Origin: Blautia sp. | GTDB taxonomy: Bacteria > Bacillota > Clostridia > Lachnospirales > Lachnospiraceae | DNA: 21,679 bases | Direction: 5' to 3' | Assembly (NCBI GenBank): GCA_030841965.1 | Contig: JAUUSJ010000064.1 | Span: forward strand, 1-21,679 | Shown: positions 1 to 7,163 of the stretch, in pieces | How positions within the stretch are numbered: the first letter of the stretch is position 1 | Layout of the letters: each line of letters starts with the position of its first letter | Translations under genes and position numbers: made by a program | Notes under the pieces: model-generated | What the model was told of the DNA's origin: nothing | Databases searched by the model: none | Seen by the model: the letters and a program-made list of their open reading frames with translations, nothing else

Positions 1-126
1 TCAGCGTATGTCGAAAAACCGTGGGAACGAACGTGTTTACGGAGGAGATATCTGTTTGCTCTCTTCGCGTCCCCTTATCTACTCCACCACTTACTATCCT
101 ACCACTTCTCAGTCACCAAAATATCT
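1..126. other. Intergenic tail downstream of leuS; nothing recognised
   Basis: This stretch follows the leuS stop codon and runs to the window edge. I see no reading frame with a ribosome binding site, no clear hairpin followed by a T-run, and no similarity to the repeats elsewhere in the window. The leuS terminator must be weak, or it lies beyond the window. Confidence 0.5.
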
Positions 127-2535
127 CTATTTCGCAACAATATTAACAATACGTCCCGGAACATAAATCTCTTTTCGAATCGTACCTGTAATCTTATCCT
201 TTACAACTTCCTTCGCCATCGCCAAAACCTCTTCCTTTGCAGCGTCAACAGAAATCATAACTGTTCCCTTTGTCTTACCGTTAATCTGAATCGCAATCTC
301 AACCTCATCATCTTTCATCAGCTCTTCATCATAAGTTGGCCATGTCTGATGGAATACACTTCCCTCTCCGCCAAGTTCAGCAAAAAGCTCTTCTCCGATA
401 TGTGGCGCAAACGGTGCCAATAAGATAACAAATGTCTTCAATGTCTCTTTATCGACTCCACCTTTTTTGGATAATTCCTGAAGCTTATTATTATACTCCA
501 TAAATCCACTGACAACCGTATTCAAGCTAAAGTTCTCCAAACGAGTAGTGATATCATAAACTAATTTATTGCGAACCTTCACTAACTCTTTTGTCTCAGC
601 GACATCCTTATCCTTATTATCCATAACAAGATTCCAGAAACGATTGACAAAACGATATACGCCGTCAATTCCTCTCTCGTCCCACTCGGAATCCAATTCT
701 GGTGGTCCTACAAATAACTCATAGAGACGTAAAGAATCACAGCCGTAATCTCTGACTAAGTCATCAGGAGATACTACATTTCCTTTTGACTTGCTCATCT
801 TAATACCATTCTTACCATTAATCATACCCTGATTAAACAGCTTCTTAAATGGCTCATCAAAATCTATCACTCCGATATCATACAAGAACTTTGTATAAAA
901 TCTGGAATATAATAAGTGAAGCACTGCATGCTCAACTCCACCGATATACATATCAACAGGTAAGTATTTATCTGCCTTTTCCTTGGATACAAGCTCATCT
1001 TTATTCTTATTATCTACATAGCGAAGGAAATACCAAGAAGAACCTGCCCACTGAGGCATCGTATTCGTCTCTCTCTTTGCTGGCTTTCCACAGCATGGAC
1101 AAGTTGTATTCACCCATTCATGGATGTCTGCAAGTGGGGACTCTCCTGTTCCTGTTGGCTGATAGGACTCAACCTCTGGAAGTAATAATGGAAGTTCCTC
1201 CTCTGGCACTGGAACTGCTCCACAGTCTGGACAGTGAACAATCGGAATCGGCTCACCCCAGTAACGCTGTCTGGAAAATACCCAGTCACGTAATTTATAG
1301 TTCACAGTCTTCTTACCAATTCCTCTTGACTCCAAAATATCCGGGATATCTCTCTTGGCATCCTCAGAATTCATACCGTTAAACTCACCAGAATTAATCA
1401 TCACACCTGGCTCTGTGTAGGCAGCCTCTAAGTTTTCTACCTCCACGCCGTCTTTTGCGATAACCTGAATAATTGGGATATCAAACTTCTTCGCAAACTC
1501 GAAGTCACGGTCATCATGGGCAGGTACACACATAATTGCGCCTGTACCGTAATCTGCCAATACATAGTCAGAAAGCCAGATTGGAACCAATGCCTTTGTC
1601 AAAGGATTTACTGCGTATCTTCCTGTGAACACACCAGTCTTCTCCTTGTCTTGCAGACGGTCAACGGAAGATTTCATGGAAGCCTTAAAAATATAATCCT
1701 CCACTGCCTCTTTTTGCTCCTCTGTGGCAAGCTCTTTTGCAAGCTCATGCTCTGGAGCGAGTACCATAAAAGTAGCTCCGTAGAGAGTATCTGGTCTCGT
1801 CGTATAAACCTTGATAGACTTATCCAAACCATCTACATCAAAATCTACCTCTGCACCGTAACTCTTTCCAATCCAGTCAGCCTGCATCTTCTTAACCTTT
1901 GCAGGCCAATCTAATTTATCCAAGTCCGCAAGCAATCTATCTGCGTACGCTGTAATCTTTAGCATCCACTGCTTTAAGTTCTTCTTCGTGACAGGTGCTC
2001 CACATCTCTCACAACATCCATTCACAACTTCCTCATTGGCAAGACCTGTCTTACAAGATGGACACCAGTTAATTGGCATCTCCTTCTCGTAAGCTAAACC
2101 TGCCTTAAACATCTTCACAAAAATCCACTGTGTCCATTTGTAAAATTCTGGGTCTGTCGTATTTACTTCCATATCCCAGTCATAGATTGCAGAAATTTCG
2201 TTAATCTGTCTCTTAATATTGGCAATATTCTCTGCTGTGGATTTTGCTGGATGCACACCCATCTTAATCGCATAATTCTCTGCCGGCAAACCAAACGCAT
2301 CCCATCCCATTGGATGAATTAAGTAATATCCCTGAAGCATCTTATAACGACTCCAGACATCACTGATTACATATCCTCTCCAATGCCCTACATGAAGACC
2401 ACTTCCTGATGGATATGGAAACATGTCAAGACAATAGTATTTTTCTTTTTTTCCATCATTTATATTAATTGGATTTTTCAGCCACTCTTCACGCCATTTT
2501 CTCTCGATGGCTTTATGGTTATATGGAACTGCCAT
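127..2535 (-). CDS. leuS: Leucyl-tRNA synthetase
   Basis: This class I synthetase charges tRNA(Leu) with leucine in the cytoplasm and edits misacylated product. The 802-residue length is normal for bacterial LeuRS. The HIGH-type motif HVGH is at residues 48-51 and KMSKS at 579-583. The CP1 editing domain shows the threonine-rich TTRPDTLYG (245-253) and a GTGAIMCVPAHDDRDF block (330-345) with the conserved editing aspartate. Cysteine clusters at 158/161/175/178 and 435/438/479/482 look like zinc sites. The ATG is preceded by AAGGAGG. The gene is monocistronic as far as the window shows: it has a consensus promoter (2583-2612) and is separated from the upstream HPr gene by a terminator. No T-box leader is visible, although T-boxes are common for this gene in Clostridia. 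Confidence 0.98.
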   Translation of the reverse strand: MAVPYNHKAIERKWREEWLKNPININDGKKEKYYCLDMFPYPSGSGLHVGHWRGYVISDVWSRYKMLQGYYLIHPMGWDAFGLPAENYAIKMGVHPAKSTAENIANIKRQINEISAIYDWDMEVNTTDPEFYKWTQWIFVKMFKAGLAYEKEMPINWCPSCKTGLANEEVVNGCCERCGAPVTKKNLKQWMLKITAYADRLLADLDKLDWPAKVKKMQADWIGKSYGAEVDFDVDGLDKSIKVYTTRPDTLYGATFMVLAPEHELAKELATEEQKEAVEDYIFKASMKSSVDRLQDKEKTGVFTGRYAVNPLTKALVPIWLSDYVLADYGTGAIMCVPAHDDRDFEFAKKFDIPIIQVIAKDGVEVENLEAAYTEPGVMINSGEFNGMNSEDAKRDIPDILESRGIGKKTVNYKLRDWVFSRQRYWGEPIPIVHCPDCGAVPVPEEELPLLLPEVESYQPTGTGESPLADIHEWVNTTCPCCGKPAKRETNTMPQWAGSSWYFLRYVDNKNKDELVSKEKADKYLPVDMYIGGVEHAVLHLLYSRFYTKFLYDIGVIDFDEPFKKLFNQGMINGKNGIKMSKSKGNVVSPDDLVRDYGCDSLRLYELFVGPPELDSEWDERGIDGVYRFVNRFWNLVMDNKDKDVAETKELVKVRNKLVYDITTRLENFSLNTVVSGFMEYNNKLQELSKKGGVDKETLKTFVILLAPFAPHIGEELFAELGGEGSVFHQTWPTYDEELMKDDEVEIAIQINGKTKGTVMISVDAAKEEVLAMAKEVVKDKITGTIRKEIYVPGRIVNIVAK

Positions 2536-2582
2536 TTTACTTCCTCCTTGTTACTTTCGTTCTGTCTTTTTCTAACCAAACT

Positions 2583-2612
2583 ATTATAGCTCATACTTAT
2601 TCGCTTTGTCAA
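2583..2612 (-). promoter_or_regulatory. Sigma-A promoter of leuS
   Basis: Read on the minus strand, a perfect -35 TTGACA (2607-2612) and a perfect -10 TATAAT (2583-2588) are separated by 18 bp. They sit about 50 bp upstream of the leuS ATG. This is the strongest promoter match in the window. Confidence 0.85.
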
Positions 2613-2680
2613 ACTCTTTATCTAAGAAAGCCCTAAGCATCTGCTTTATGGCTGCTAATTAGAATTCTTGCGGTAAAGAC

Positions 2681-2732
2681 AAAGAGTATCCCTTTTCTTT
2701 CCTTCTTTGGATTAACAGTAGGGATACTCTTT
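2681..2732 (-). terminator. Terminator of the murB-rapZ-whiA-HPr operon
   Basis: A 12-bp perfect stem joins AAAGAGTATCCC (2681-2692) and GGGATACTCTTT (2721-2732), with a 28-nt loop. On the minus strand the stem ends in CTCTTTGTCTTT, a moderate U-tract, just after the HPr stop. The plus strand carries a better T-run, so the element may act in both directions. No plus-strand gene lies upstream to need it. Confidence 0.75.
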
Positions 2733-2747
2733 TTTTATAAGATAATC

Positions 2748-3011
2748 TTAGCTCGCTTTTTTGTCACTTAGATATTCCTCGATATTCTTAATTGCTTCTT
2801 CCTCGTCTTTACCATTCGCAATAACCGTCATCTTCTCGCCTGCCTCTAGTCCGAGTGTCATCATACCCATAATACTCTTTGCATTCACCTTCTTATTGCC
2901 AACCTCAATATGAATCTCGCTATCGTACTGACTTGCAGTCTGTACCAAGAGTGCCACTGGTCTTGCCTCCAGCCCTGATGCAATTTTTACTGTCATGGTT
3001 TTTGAAATCAT
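2748..3011 (-). CDS. Crh-like HPr family protein (Glu at the His15 position)
   Basis: This is an 87-residue HPr-fold protein. HPr normally carries phosphate on His15 for PTS sugar transport and is also phosphorylated on Ser46 by HPr kinase to control catabolite repression through CcpA. Here the active-site loop reads SGLEARPVA, with Glu15 exactly where the His should be. The Ser46 site is intact in NAKSIMGMM (43-51). That combination resembles Bacillus Crh, which has Gln15 and also lies directly after whiA. I infer a regulatory rather than a phosphotransfer role. The start at 3011 is chosen because AAGGAGG lies 5 nt before it; an ATG five codons upstream would place that ribosome binding site inside the gene. 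It is last in the murB-rapZ-whiA operon, with a terminator following. The matching kinase gene hprK lies about 4 kb away. Confidence 0.93.
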   Translation of the reverse strand: MISKTMTVKIASGLEARPVALLVQTASQYDSEIHIEVGNKKVNAKSIMGMMTLGLEAGEKMTVIANGKDEEEAIKNIEEYLSDKKAS

Positions 3012-3016
3012 AATAT

Positions 3017-3023
3017 CCTCCTT
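3017..3023 (-). promoter_or_regulatory. Ribosome binding site deciding the HPr-like start
   Basis: AAGGAGG on the minus strand ends 5 nt before the ATG at 3011. It would fall inside the coding sequence if the ATG at 3026 were used, so the downstream start is preferred. Confidence 0.8.
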
Positions 3024-3034
3024 CATCTTACCCT

Positions 3035-3988
3035 CTAAATATGATATCTGTTTTTTAAATCTTGAGCCATCTGACCCAATTTCCTTAATCTATGATTCAC
3101 ACCAGATTTGCCAACTGGTGGATCTAGCATTTCTCCAAGTTCCTTTAACGATGCATCCGTATGTTCCAACCTCAAAATAGCTATCTCCCTCAAGCCATCC
3201 GGCAGACCATCCAGACCTATATGTTCTTTTAGGAACTTAATTTCCTCCAACTGTCTCACTGCTGCTGAGACTGTCTTATTTAAATTTGCTGTCTCACAAT
3301 TCACCCTGCGATTAACGGAGTTTCGCATCTCCTTCCAGATTCGGATATTTTCTAACTGCATTAAGGCTTTTGACGCCTCCATGACATTTAGAATATCTAC
3401 TATCATATCTCCCTCTTTTAGATAGACGATATAGTATTTCTTTCGCTTTATAATCTTAGGATTTAGGGAAAAAACAGCAATCACTTCACAGATTTGCTCC
3501 GCCTTTTTTTGGTCTGTACATACAATCTCAAAATGATATCCCTTTACTGGGTCACTGATAGAACCCGATGCCAAAAACACCCCTCGAATAAAAGCTCGCT
3601 TACAGCAAGTTTGCTGAATCACTACATTTGATTTCACATCGAATTCTTCTATGTCGTAAGATTGATTTAGCAACTTCGTCGCCTTTAAAATCTGTACCGC
3701 CTGTTTGTGATTAAAAATCCCTATCGTATAAACTCGATTCTTTTTTAAGTAAATATTCTTCCGAACCGATATCGATGGAATCCACGAAAAAGTTTTCTTA
3801 ATCAAATTATAATATTTTCTCGCCACCGCTATATTCTCTGTATACACGATAACGCTATATGAATTATCCGCCGAAATAGTAATCTTTCCACAGATACGAA
3901 TTATCGCCATAATCTCCGCGAGTCTACAATGCCTCGCTGTGCTCATCTGTCTTGAGAGCTCTTCCTTCACCTCGCCAGAAAAAGACAT
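3035..3988 (-). CDS. whiA: WhiA family DNA-binding protein
   Basis: WhiA is a conserved Gram-positive protein, a sporulation regulator in Streptomyces and a cell-division/chromosome-segregation factor in Bacillus. It combines a degenerate LAGLIDADG homing-endonuclease fold with a C-terminal helix-turn-helix. The 317-residue product begins MSFSGEVKEELSR, the typical family N-terminus. A CCKRAFIRGVFLASGS segment (128-143) marks the LAGLIDADG-like core. Residues 258-303, with DGLPDGLREIAILR then the HTH region ending VGKSGVNHRLRKL, form the sporulation-regulator HTH. An in-frame ATG at 4006 would add six residues, but CAGGAGG sits 5 nt before the ATG at 3988. The gene lies 26 bp after rapZ and 23 bp before the HPr-like gene. 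In Bacillus yvcK lies between rapZ and whiA; it is absent here. Confidence 0.95.
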   Translation of the reverse strand: MSFSGEVKEELSRQMSTARHCRLAEIMAIIRICGKITISADNSYSVIVYTENIAVARKYYNLIKKTFSWIPSISVRKNIYLKKNRVYTIGIFNHKQAVQILKATKLLNQSYDIEEFDVKSNVVIQQTCCKRAFIRGVFLASGSISDPVKGYHFEIVCTDQKKAEQICEVIAVFSLNPKIIKRKKYYIVYLKEGDMIVDILNVMEASKALMQLENIRIWKEMRNSVNRRVNCETANLNKTVSAAVRQLEEIKFLKEHIGLDGLPDGLREIAILRLEHTDASLKELGEMLDPPVGKSGVNHRLRKLGQMAQDLKNRYHI

Positions 3989-3993
3989 GTCTA

Positions 3994-4000
3994 CCTCCTG
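3994..4000 (-). promoter_or_regulatory. Ribosome binding site deciding the whiA start
   Basis: CAGGAGG on the minus strand lies 5 nt upstream of the ATG at 3988 and inside the longer alternative frame from 4006. It favours the shorter protein, whose N-terminus matches the family. Confidence 0.75.
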
Positions 4001-4014
4001 CGACATCTCTGCCT

Positions 4015-4890
4015 CTATAATGCCTTCGTGATTGCATCCTTCTCGATATCCCTATGTTCACATCTTACGCTATATGGGAGCGTTTGCATTCTCTTATAAA
4101 TCTCGTTTGTCAATGTGACAGAGCGATGCTTTCCTCCAGTACAGCCAATCGCCACAACTAAGCTATACTTTCCCTCATCGATATAATTTGGAATCAAAAA
4201 CTGCAGCATATCCTCGAGCTTATCTAAAAATACAGTCGCCTCCTTAGACTTCATCACAAAATCCTGAATCGGCTTATCATTTCCAGTCAACGGGCGAAGA
4301 TTTAAATCATAATAAGGATTTGGAAGGAATCGAACATCGAATACCAAATCCGCCTCCGCTGGAATTCCATACTTAAATCCAAACGAGAGAACCGTGATAA
4401 TAAAATTAGAATACGGCTCATTTTGTAGAAAAATCTTGTCCAGCTCTACTTTCAACTCTCTCGTCAAAAGCTCACTCGTATCGATGATGTATTTGGCCTC
4501 TTTTTTCACAAAACCAATTAACTCTCTCTCTTTTATAATTCCAGTCTCTACTCTTCCCTCTCTCACAAGAGGATGGTTTCTTCTCGTCTCCTTATATCGC
4601 TTAATCAGAGTCTCGTTATTCGCATCCAAAAATAAAATCTCGTACGGATATCCTTCCTTTGTCAACCTCTCTAACGCCTGATTAAAATGAATTCCCTCTT
4701 CCTCGCTGCGAATATTAATTCCGACCGCCACGTTCTCCACTTCTATCTTCTTATCATACGCAATCTCTGCGAATTTGCGAAGAAGTTCTATCGGTAAATT
4801 ATTCACACAAAAATATCCTATATCTTCCAACATCTTCAATGCGGTAATCTTACCAGCTCCAGACATTCCAGATACAATCAAAAATCTCAT
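4015..4890 (-). CDS. rapZ: RapZ/YvcJ family nucleotide-binding protein with altered Walker A
   Basis: RapZ (YvcJ in Bacillus) is a P-loop protein that binds ATP/GTP. In E. coli it delivers the GlmZ small RNA to RNase E to control amino-sugar synthesis; in Firmicutes its role is less clear. The 291-residue length is typical. The N-terminal P-loop reads GMSGAGKIT (8-16): the Lys is present but the usual Ser/Thr after it is Ile15. The nearby CVDNLP motif appears as CVNNLP with Asn30. The Walker B-like LFLDANNETLIKRY (86-99) and the C-terminal signature GCTGGKHRSV (249-258) plus EHRDIEKD are intact. RBS GAGGAGA precedes the ATG. It lies 15 bp after murB, in the murB-rapZ-whiA-HPr operon. The frame is open and full length, so this is not an obvious pseudogene, but nucleotide hydrolysis may be impaired. 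Confidence 0.94.
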   Translation of the reverse strand: MRFLIVSGMSGAGKITALKMLEDIGYFCVNNLPIELLRKFAEIAYDKKIEVENVAVGINIRSEEEGIHFNQALERLTKEGYPYEILFLDANNETLIKRYKETRRNHPLVREGRVETGIIKERELIGFVKKEAKYIIDTSELLTRELKVELDKIFLQNEPYSNFIITVLSFGFKYGIPAEADLVFDVRFLPNPYYDLNLRPLTGNDKPIQDFVMKSKEATVFLDKLEDMLQFLIPNYIDEGKYSLVVAIGCTGGKHRSVTLTNEIYKRMQTLPYSVRCEHRDIEKDAITKAL

Positions 4891-4905
4891 CCTTTTCTCC
4901 TCATC

Positions 4906-5814
4906 TTAAAACTCTCCAAGCATCTTTACCTCTGGCTGAAGAGTCACGTTAAACTTCCTTTGTACCTTTTCTTGAACTTGTAAAATGAGAGAATAAATAT
5001 CTGCCGCCGTCGCATTCCCAGCATTAATGACAAAGCCACAATGCTTATCGGATACCCTTGCTCCGCCTACTTGAAATCCTCGAAGTCCAGCGTCCATAAT
5101 GAGTTTTCCTGCAAAATACCCTTCTGGTCTCTTAAAAGTACTTCCCGCACTCGGAAACTCAAGAGGCTGCTTTGACTTTCTAGCAAACGCAAGCTCATCC
5201 ATACGCGCTTTAATCTCTTGTCTATCCTTTTGTTCAAATGAAAATCTGGCTCCAAGTACAATATAATCCTTCTTTGTAATAATGCTACTTCGGTAAGCCA
5301 GTTCCAACTCATCGGCCTGGATAGTCAAAATCTCACCCTCTTTTGTGAGCACTCTCGCATCGATAATGACGTCCTTGATTTCACCGCCGTATGCTCCGGC
5401 ATTCATAGAGACAGCTCCGCCGAGTGTTCCAGGAATCCCAGCTGCGAACTCAAATCCACCAAGACCATTCTCATAGGCCGTTCTCGCAATCTTCGCCAGA
5501 GAAGCACCCGCCTTTGCCGATACTATCTCTCCCTCGACTGTGACATCGCTGTACTCCTTTCCAATCTGAACTATCATTCCTCGGTATCCCTTATCGGATA
5601 CGAGAAGATTACTTCCATTTCCCACAATAAAAACAGGAATCTCATAGTCTTTGGCATTTTTCAATAAAATGCGAATTTCTTCCTCACTATGTGGTGACAC
5701 AAAATAATCCGCCGGGCCTCCCACCTGAAACGTTGTATGAAGTTTCATCGGCTCATCTATCTTGATTCTCTCTCCCATTTGTTCTCTTACTTCACTCAAG
5801 AAATCGTAATTCAT
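4906..5814 (-). CDS. murB: UDP-N-acetylenolpyruvoylglucosamine reductase
   Basis: MurB is the FAD- and NADPH-dependent enzyme that reduces UDP-GlcNAc-enolpyruvate to UDP-MurNAc, the second committed step of peptidoglycan precursor synthesis in the cytosol. At 302 residues this is the shorter type II form. FAD-binding motifs GNGSNLLVSDKG (65-76), GIPGTLGGAVSMNAGAYGGE (126-145) and the catalytic Arg175 (YRSS) are present. So are the proton donor Ser225 (SAGSTFKRP) and Glu295 (LQPEVKML). A GGGAG ribosome binding site lies before the ATG. It is the first gene of the run murB-rapZ-whiA-HPr. Its 5' region contains a structured repeat element ending about 31 nt upstream of the start, so the promoter must lie beyond that or within it. 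Confidence 0.97.
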   Translation of the reverse strand: MNYDFLSEVREQMGERIKIDEPMKLHTTFQVGGPADYFVSPHSEEEIRILLKNAKDYEIPVFIVGNGSNLLVSDKGYRGMIVQIGKEYSDVTVEGEIVSAKAGASLAKIARTAYENGLGGFEFAAGIPGTLGGAVSMNAGAYGGEIKDVIIDARVLTKEGEILTIQADELELAYRSSIITKKDYIVLGARFSFEQKDRQEIKARMDELAFARKSKQPLEFPSAGSTFKRPEGYFAGKLIMDAGLRGFQVGGARVSDKHCGFVINAGNATAADIYSLILQVQEKVQRKFNVTLQPEVKMLGEF

Positions 5815-5845
5815 ATTCTATACTCCCATTTCTTTTTTCGTCAAA

Positions 5846-5910
5846 TGATGTTGGGGTCAAAAGGTCTTTTGACCCTTTTGATACCAGATTGCTCCGCACA
5901 ATATGGTATC
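5846..5910 (-). repeat. Intergenic structured repeat, copy A (murB leader)
   Basis: Read on the minus strand, this element forms two hairpins. One pairs GATACCA with TGGTATC (5904-5910 / 5880-5886), with an inner ATTG/CAAT stem. The other is a near-perfect palindrome, GGGTCAAAAG/CTTTTGACCC (5854-5875). About 50 bp are shared with the copy at the right end of the window, and the last roughly 20 bp with the copy after valS. It lies just upstream of murB, in the presumed mRNA leader. Confidence 0.75.
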
Positions 5911-5931
5911 GTCAAATATTACTGCCAAAGA

Positions 5932-5961
5932 TTGATACAGTAGCTTCGTTTATTATGTTAA
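5932..5961 (-). promoter_or_regulatory. Possible murB promoter
   Basis: TTAACA (5956-5961) and TATCAA (5932-5937) are 18 bp apart on the minus strand. This is a 5/6 and 4/6 match to sigma-A boxes. It would place the repeat in the transcript leader. The match is weak and other A/T-rich alternatives exist nearby. Confidence 0.25.
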
Positions 5962-5979
5962 AAGCGTTTTATTTTATAC

Positions 5980-6018
5980 AAGGTGTGCAAAACACGGAAA
6001 ATTGATTTCGCACACCTT
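5980..6018 (-). terminator. Hairpin, possible glcK terminator
   Basis: A 9-bp stem joins AAGGTGTGC (5980-5988) and GCACACCTT (6010-6018), with a 21-nt loop. The sequence after it on the minus strand is A/T-rich but lacks a clean U-tract, so termination is uncertain. Confidence 0.4.
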
Positions 6019-6111
6019 ATATTGTCAACTCTTATACATATTTTATATGATACATGATTCAAAATCTTTTCTCAAGCAGAAAAAATACTGAAAAATAAAA
6101 TACATTTTTTC

Positions 6112-6135
6112 CTTTGTTCGTCTATTTGAACAAAG
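6112..6135 (-). terminator. Small hairpin directly after glcK
   Basis: CTTTGTTC (6112-6119) and GAACAAAG (6128-6135) form an 8-bp stem with an 8-nt loop about 20 bp after the glcK stop. On the minus strand it is followed by an A-run and then T-rich sequence, so it is a poor but possible terminator. Confidence 0.35.
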
Positions 6136-6156
6136 TAATATTTTTTAAATTCATCT

Positions 6157-7095
6157 TTATGAGAGAACAAGTTTTGCACTTCCATAAATTCCCGCATCAT
6201 TTCCAAGAGATGCCAATGCAAACGCTGTTTTTTTCTGGTCGCCAAATACATCATCCACAAAATACTTTGCGACAGTATCTGTCAAAATACTTCCCGCCTT
6301 CGACACTCCGCCGCCGATAATAAATACCTCTGGGTCTACCGTACAAGAAATATAAGAAAGAGCAAGCGCAAGCGTAGAGCATACATCCTCCACAATCTCC
6401 AATGCCAATGTATCATTTTCTTTTGCCGCATCAAATACATCCTTCGCTGTCAAATTCTCACAATCTCGAAGAGGAGACTGTGTTATCTTCTCTGCCAAAT
6501 ACTTCTTTGCCACTCGAACAACACCTGTTGCTGATGCGTACTGTTCTAGGCATCCTCTCTTTCCACAATTACAATGCTCCGTCTCATCTAGTTTCATTGT
6601 CATATGACCAATCTCTCCGCCGTATCCGTGAAATCCATTGATGACACCACCGTCAATGACGACACCGCCGCCGACACCTGTTCCCAATGTCACCATAACT
6701 GCATTTCCGTATCCTTTTCCACCGCCCTGCCAGGACTCTCCAAGAGCTGCCACATTTGCGTCATTTCCAGCTTCCACTGGAACGCCAAGTAAGTTTTCCA
6801 TCTCTGCCTTTACAGGAACGACGCCCCATCCGAGATTGACACAACCGTTTACAACTCCATCTCCATTGACTGGACCTGGGATTCCGATGCCAGCTCCTGC
6901 GACCTCATCCTTTGTAATCTTCATCTCGTCTAATTTGCCGAGCACAGACTTTGCGATATCTGGCAGAATGTATTTTCCCTTTTCTTCTTTTCTTGTCACA
7001 ATCTCCCATTTATCTAGTAATTGTCCTTCCACTGTGAAAACTCCGAGTTTTACCGTTGTTCCTCCTACATCGATACCGACTGCGTACTTTTTCAT
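6157..7095 (-). CDS. glcK: ROK family glucokinase
   Basis: This is a cytoplasmic ATP-dependent sugar kinase of the ROK family, most likely a glucokinase feeding glucose-6-phosphate to glycolysis. At 312 residues it has the usual length. The phosphate-binding loop GIDVGGTTVKLGVF (7-20), the catalytic Asp112 in GNDANVAALGE (110-120), GTGVGGGVVIDG (138-149), the substrate-binding EIGH (161-164) and the zinc site CNCGKRGCLE (175-184) are all visible. No HTH domain precedes the kinase, so it is an enzyme rather than a ROK repressor. The RBS GGGAGG lies before the ATG. It follows hprK by 68 bp in the same direction, so carbon signalling and sugar phosphorylation may be co-expressed. Substrate specificity cannot be fixed from sequence alone. 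Confidence 0.93.
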   Translation of the reverse strand: MKKYAVGIDVGGTTVKLGVFTVEGQLLDKWEIVTRKEEKGKYILPDIAKSVLGKLDEMKITKDEVAGAGIGIPGPVNGDGVVNGCVNLGWGVVPVKAEMENLLGVPVEAGNDANVAALGESWQGGGKGYGNAVMVTLGTGVGGGVVIDGGVINGFHGYGGEIGHMTMKLDETEHCNCGKRGCLEQYASATGVVRVAKKYLAEKITQSPLRDCENLTAKDVFDAAKENDTLALEIVEDVCSTLALALSYISCTVDPEVFIIGGGVSKAGSILTDTVAKYFVDDVFGDQKKTAFALASLGNDAGIYGSAKLVLS

Positions 7096-7163
7096 TCTAC
7101 TATTCCTCCCTTTATTATCATCTGCTATGCAGATATATTATCTTATACTGCTATCTTTTTCAT

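Larger units (their letters stand above)
5815..6156. other. 342-bp intergenic region between glcK and murB
   Basis: No gene with a ribosome binding site is seen here on either strand. From the glcK side it holds an 8-bp hairpin just after the glcK stop (6112-6135), an A/T-rich stretch, a second hairpin (5980-6018), a weak promoter candidate for murB and the structured repeat (5846-5910). It separates the uvrC/hprK/glcK group from the murB operon. Confidence 0.7.

Noticed and set aside
849..1382. Long plus-strand open frame inside leuS
   Set aside because: It lies antisense to well-conserved LeuRS sequence, lacks a ribosome binding site and encodes a composition with no recognisable domain. 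Similar antisense frames in glcK, uvrC, ftsH and valS were rejected for the same reason.
6000..6028. TTGACA with a 17-bp spacer as a murB promoter
   Set aside because: The -35 is perfect, but the -10 would be TCAATT (3/6) and lies within the hairpin loop at 5980-6018.
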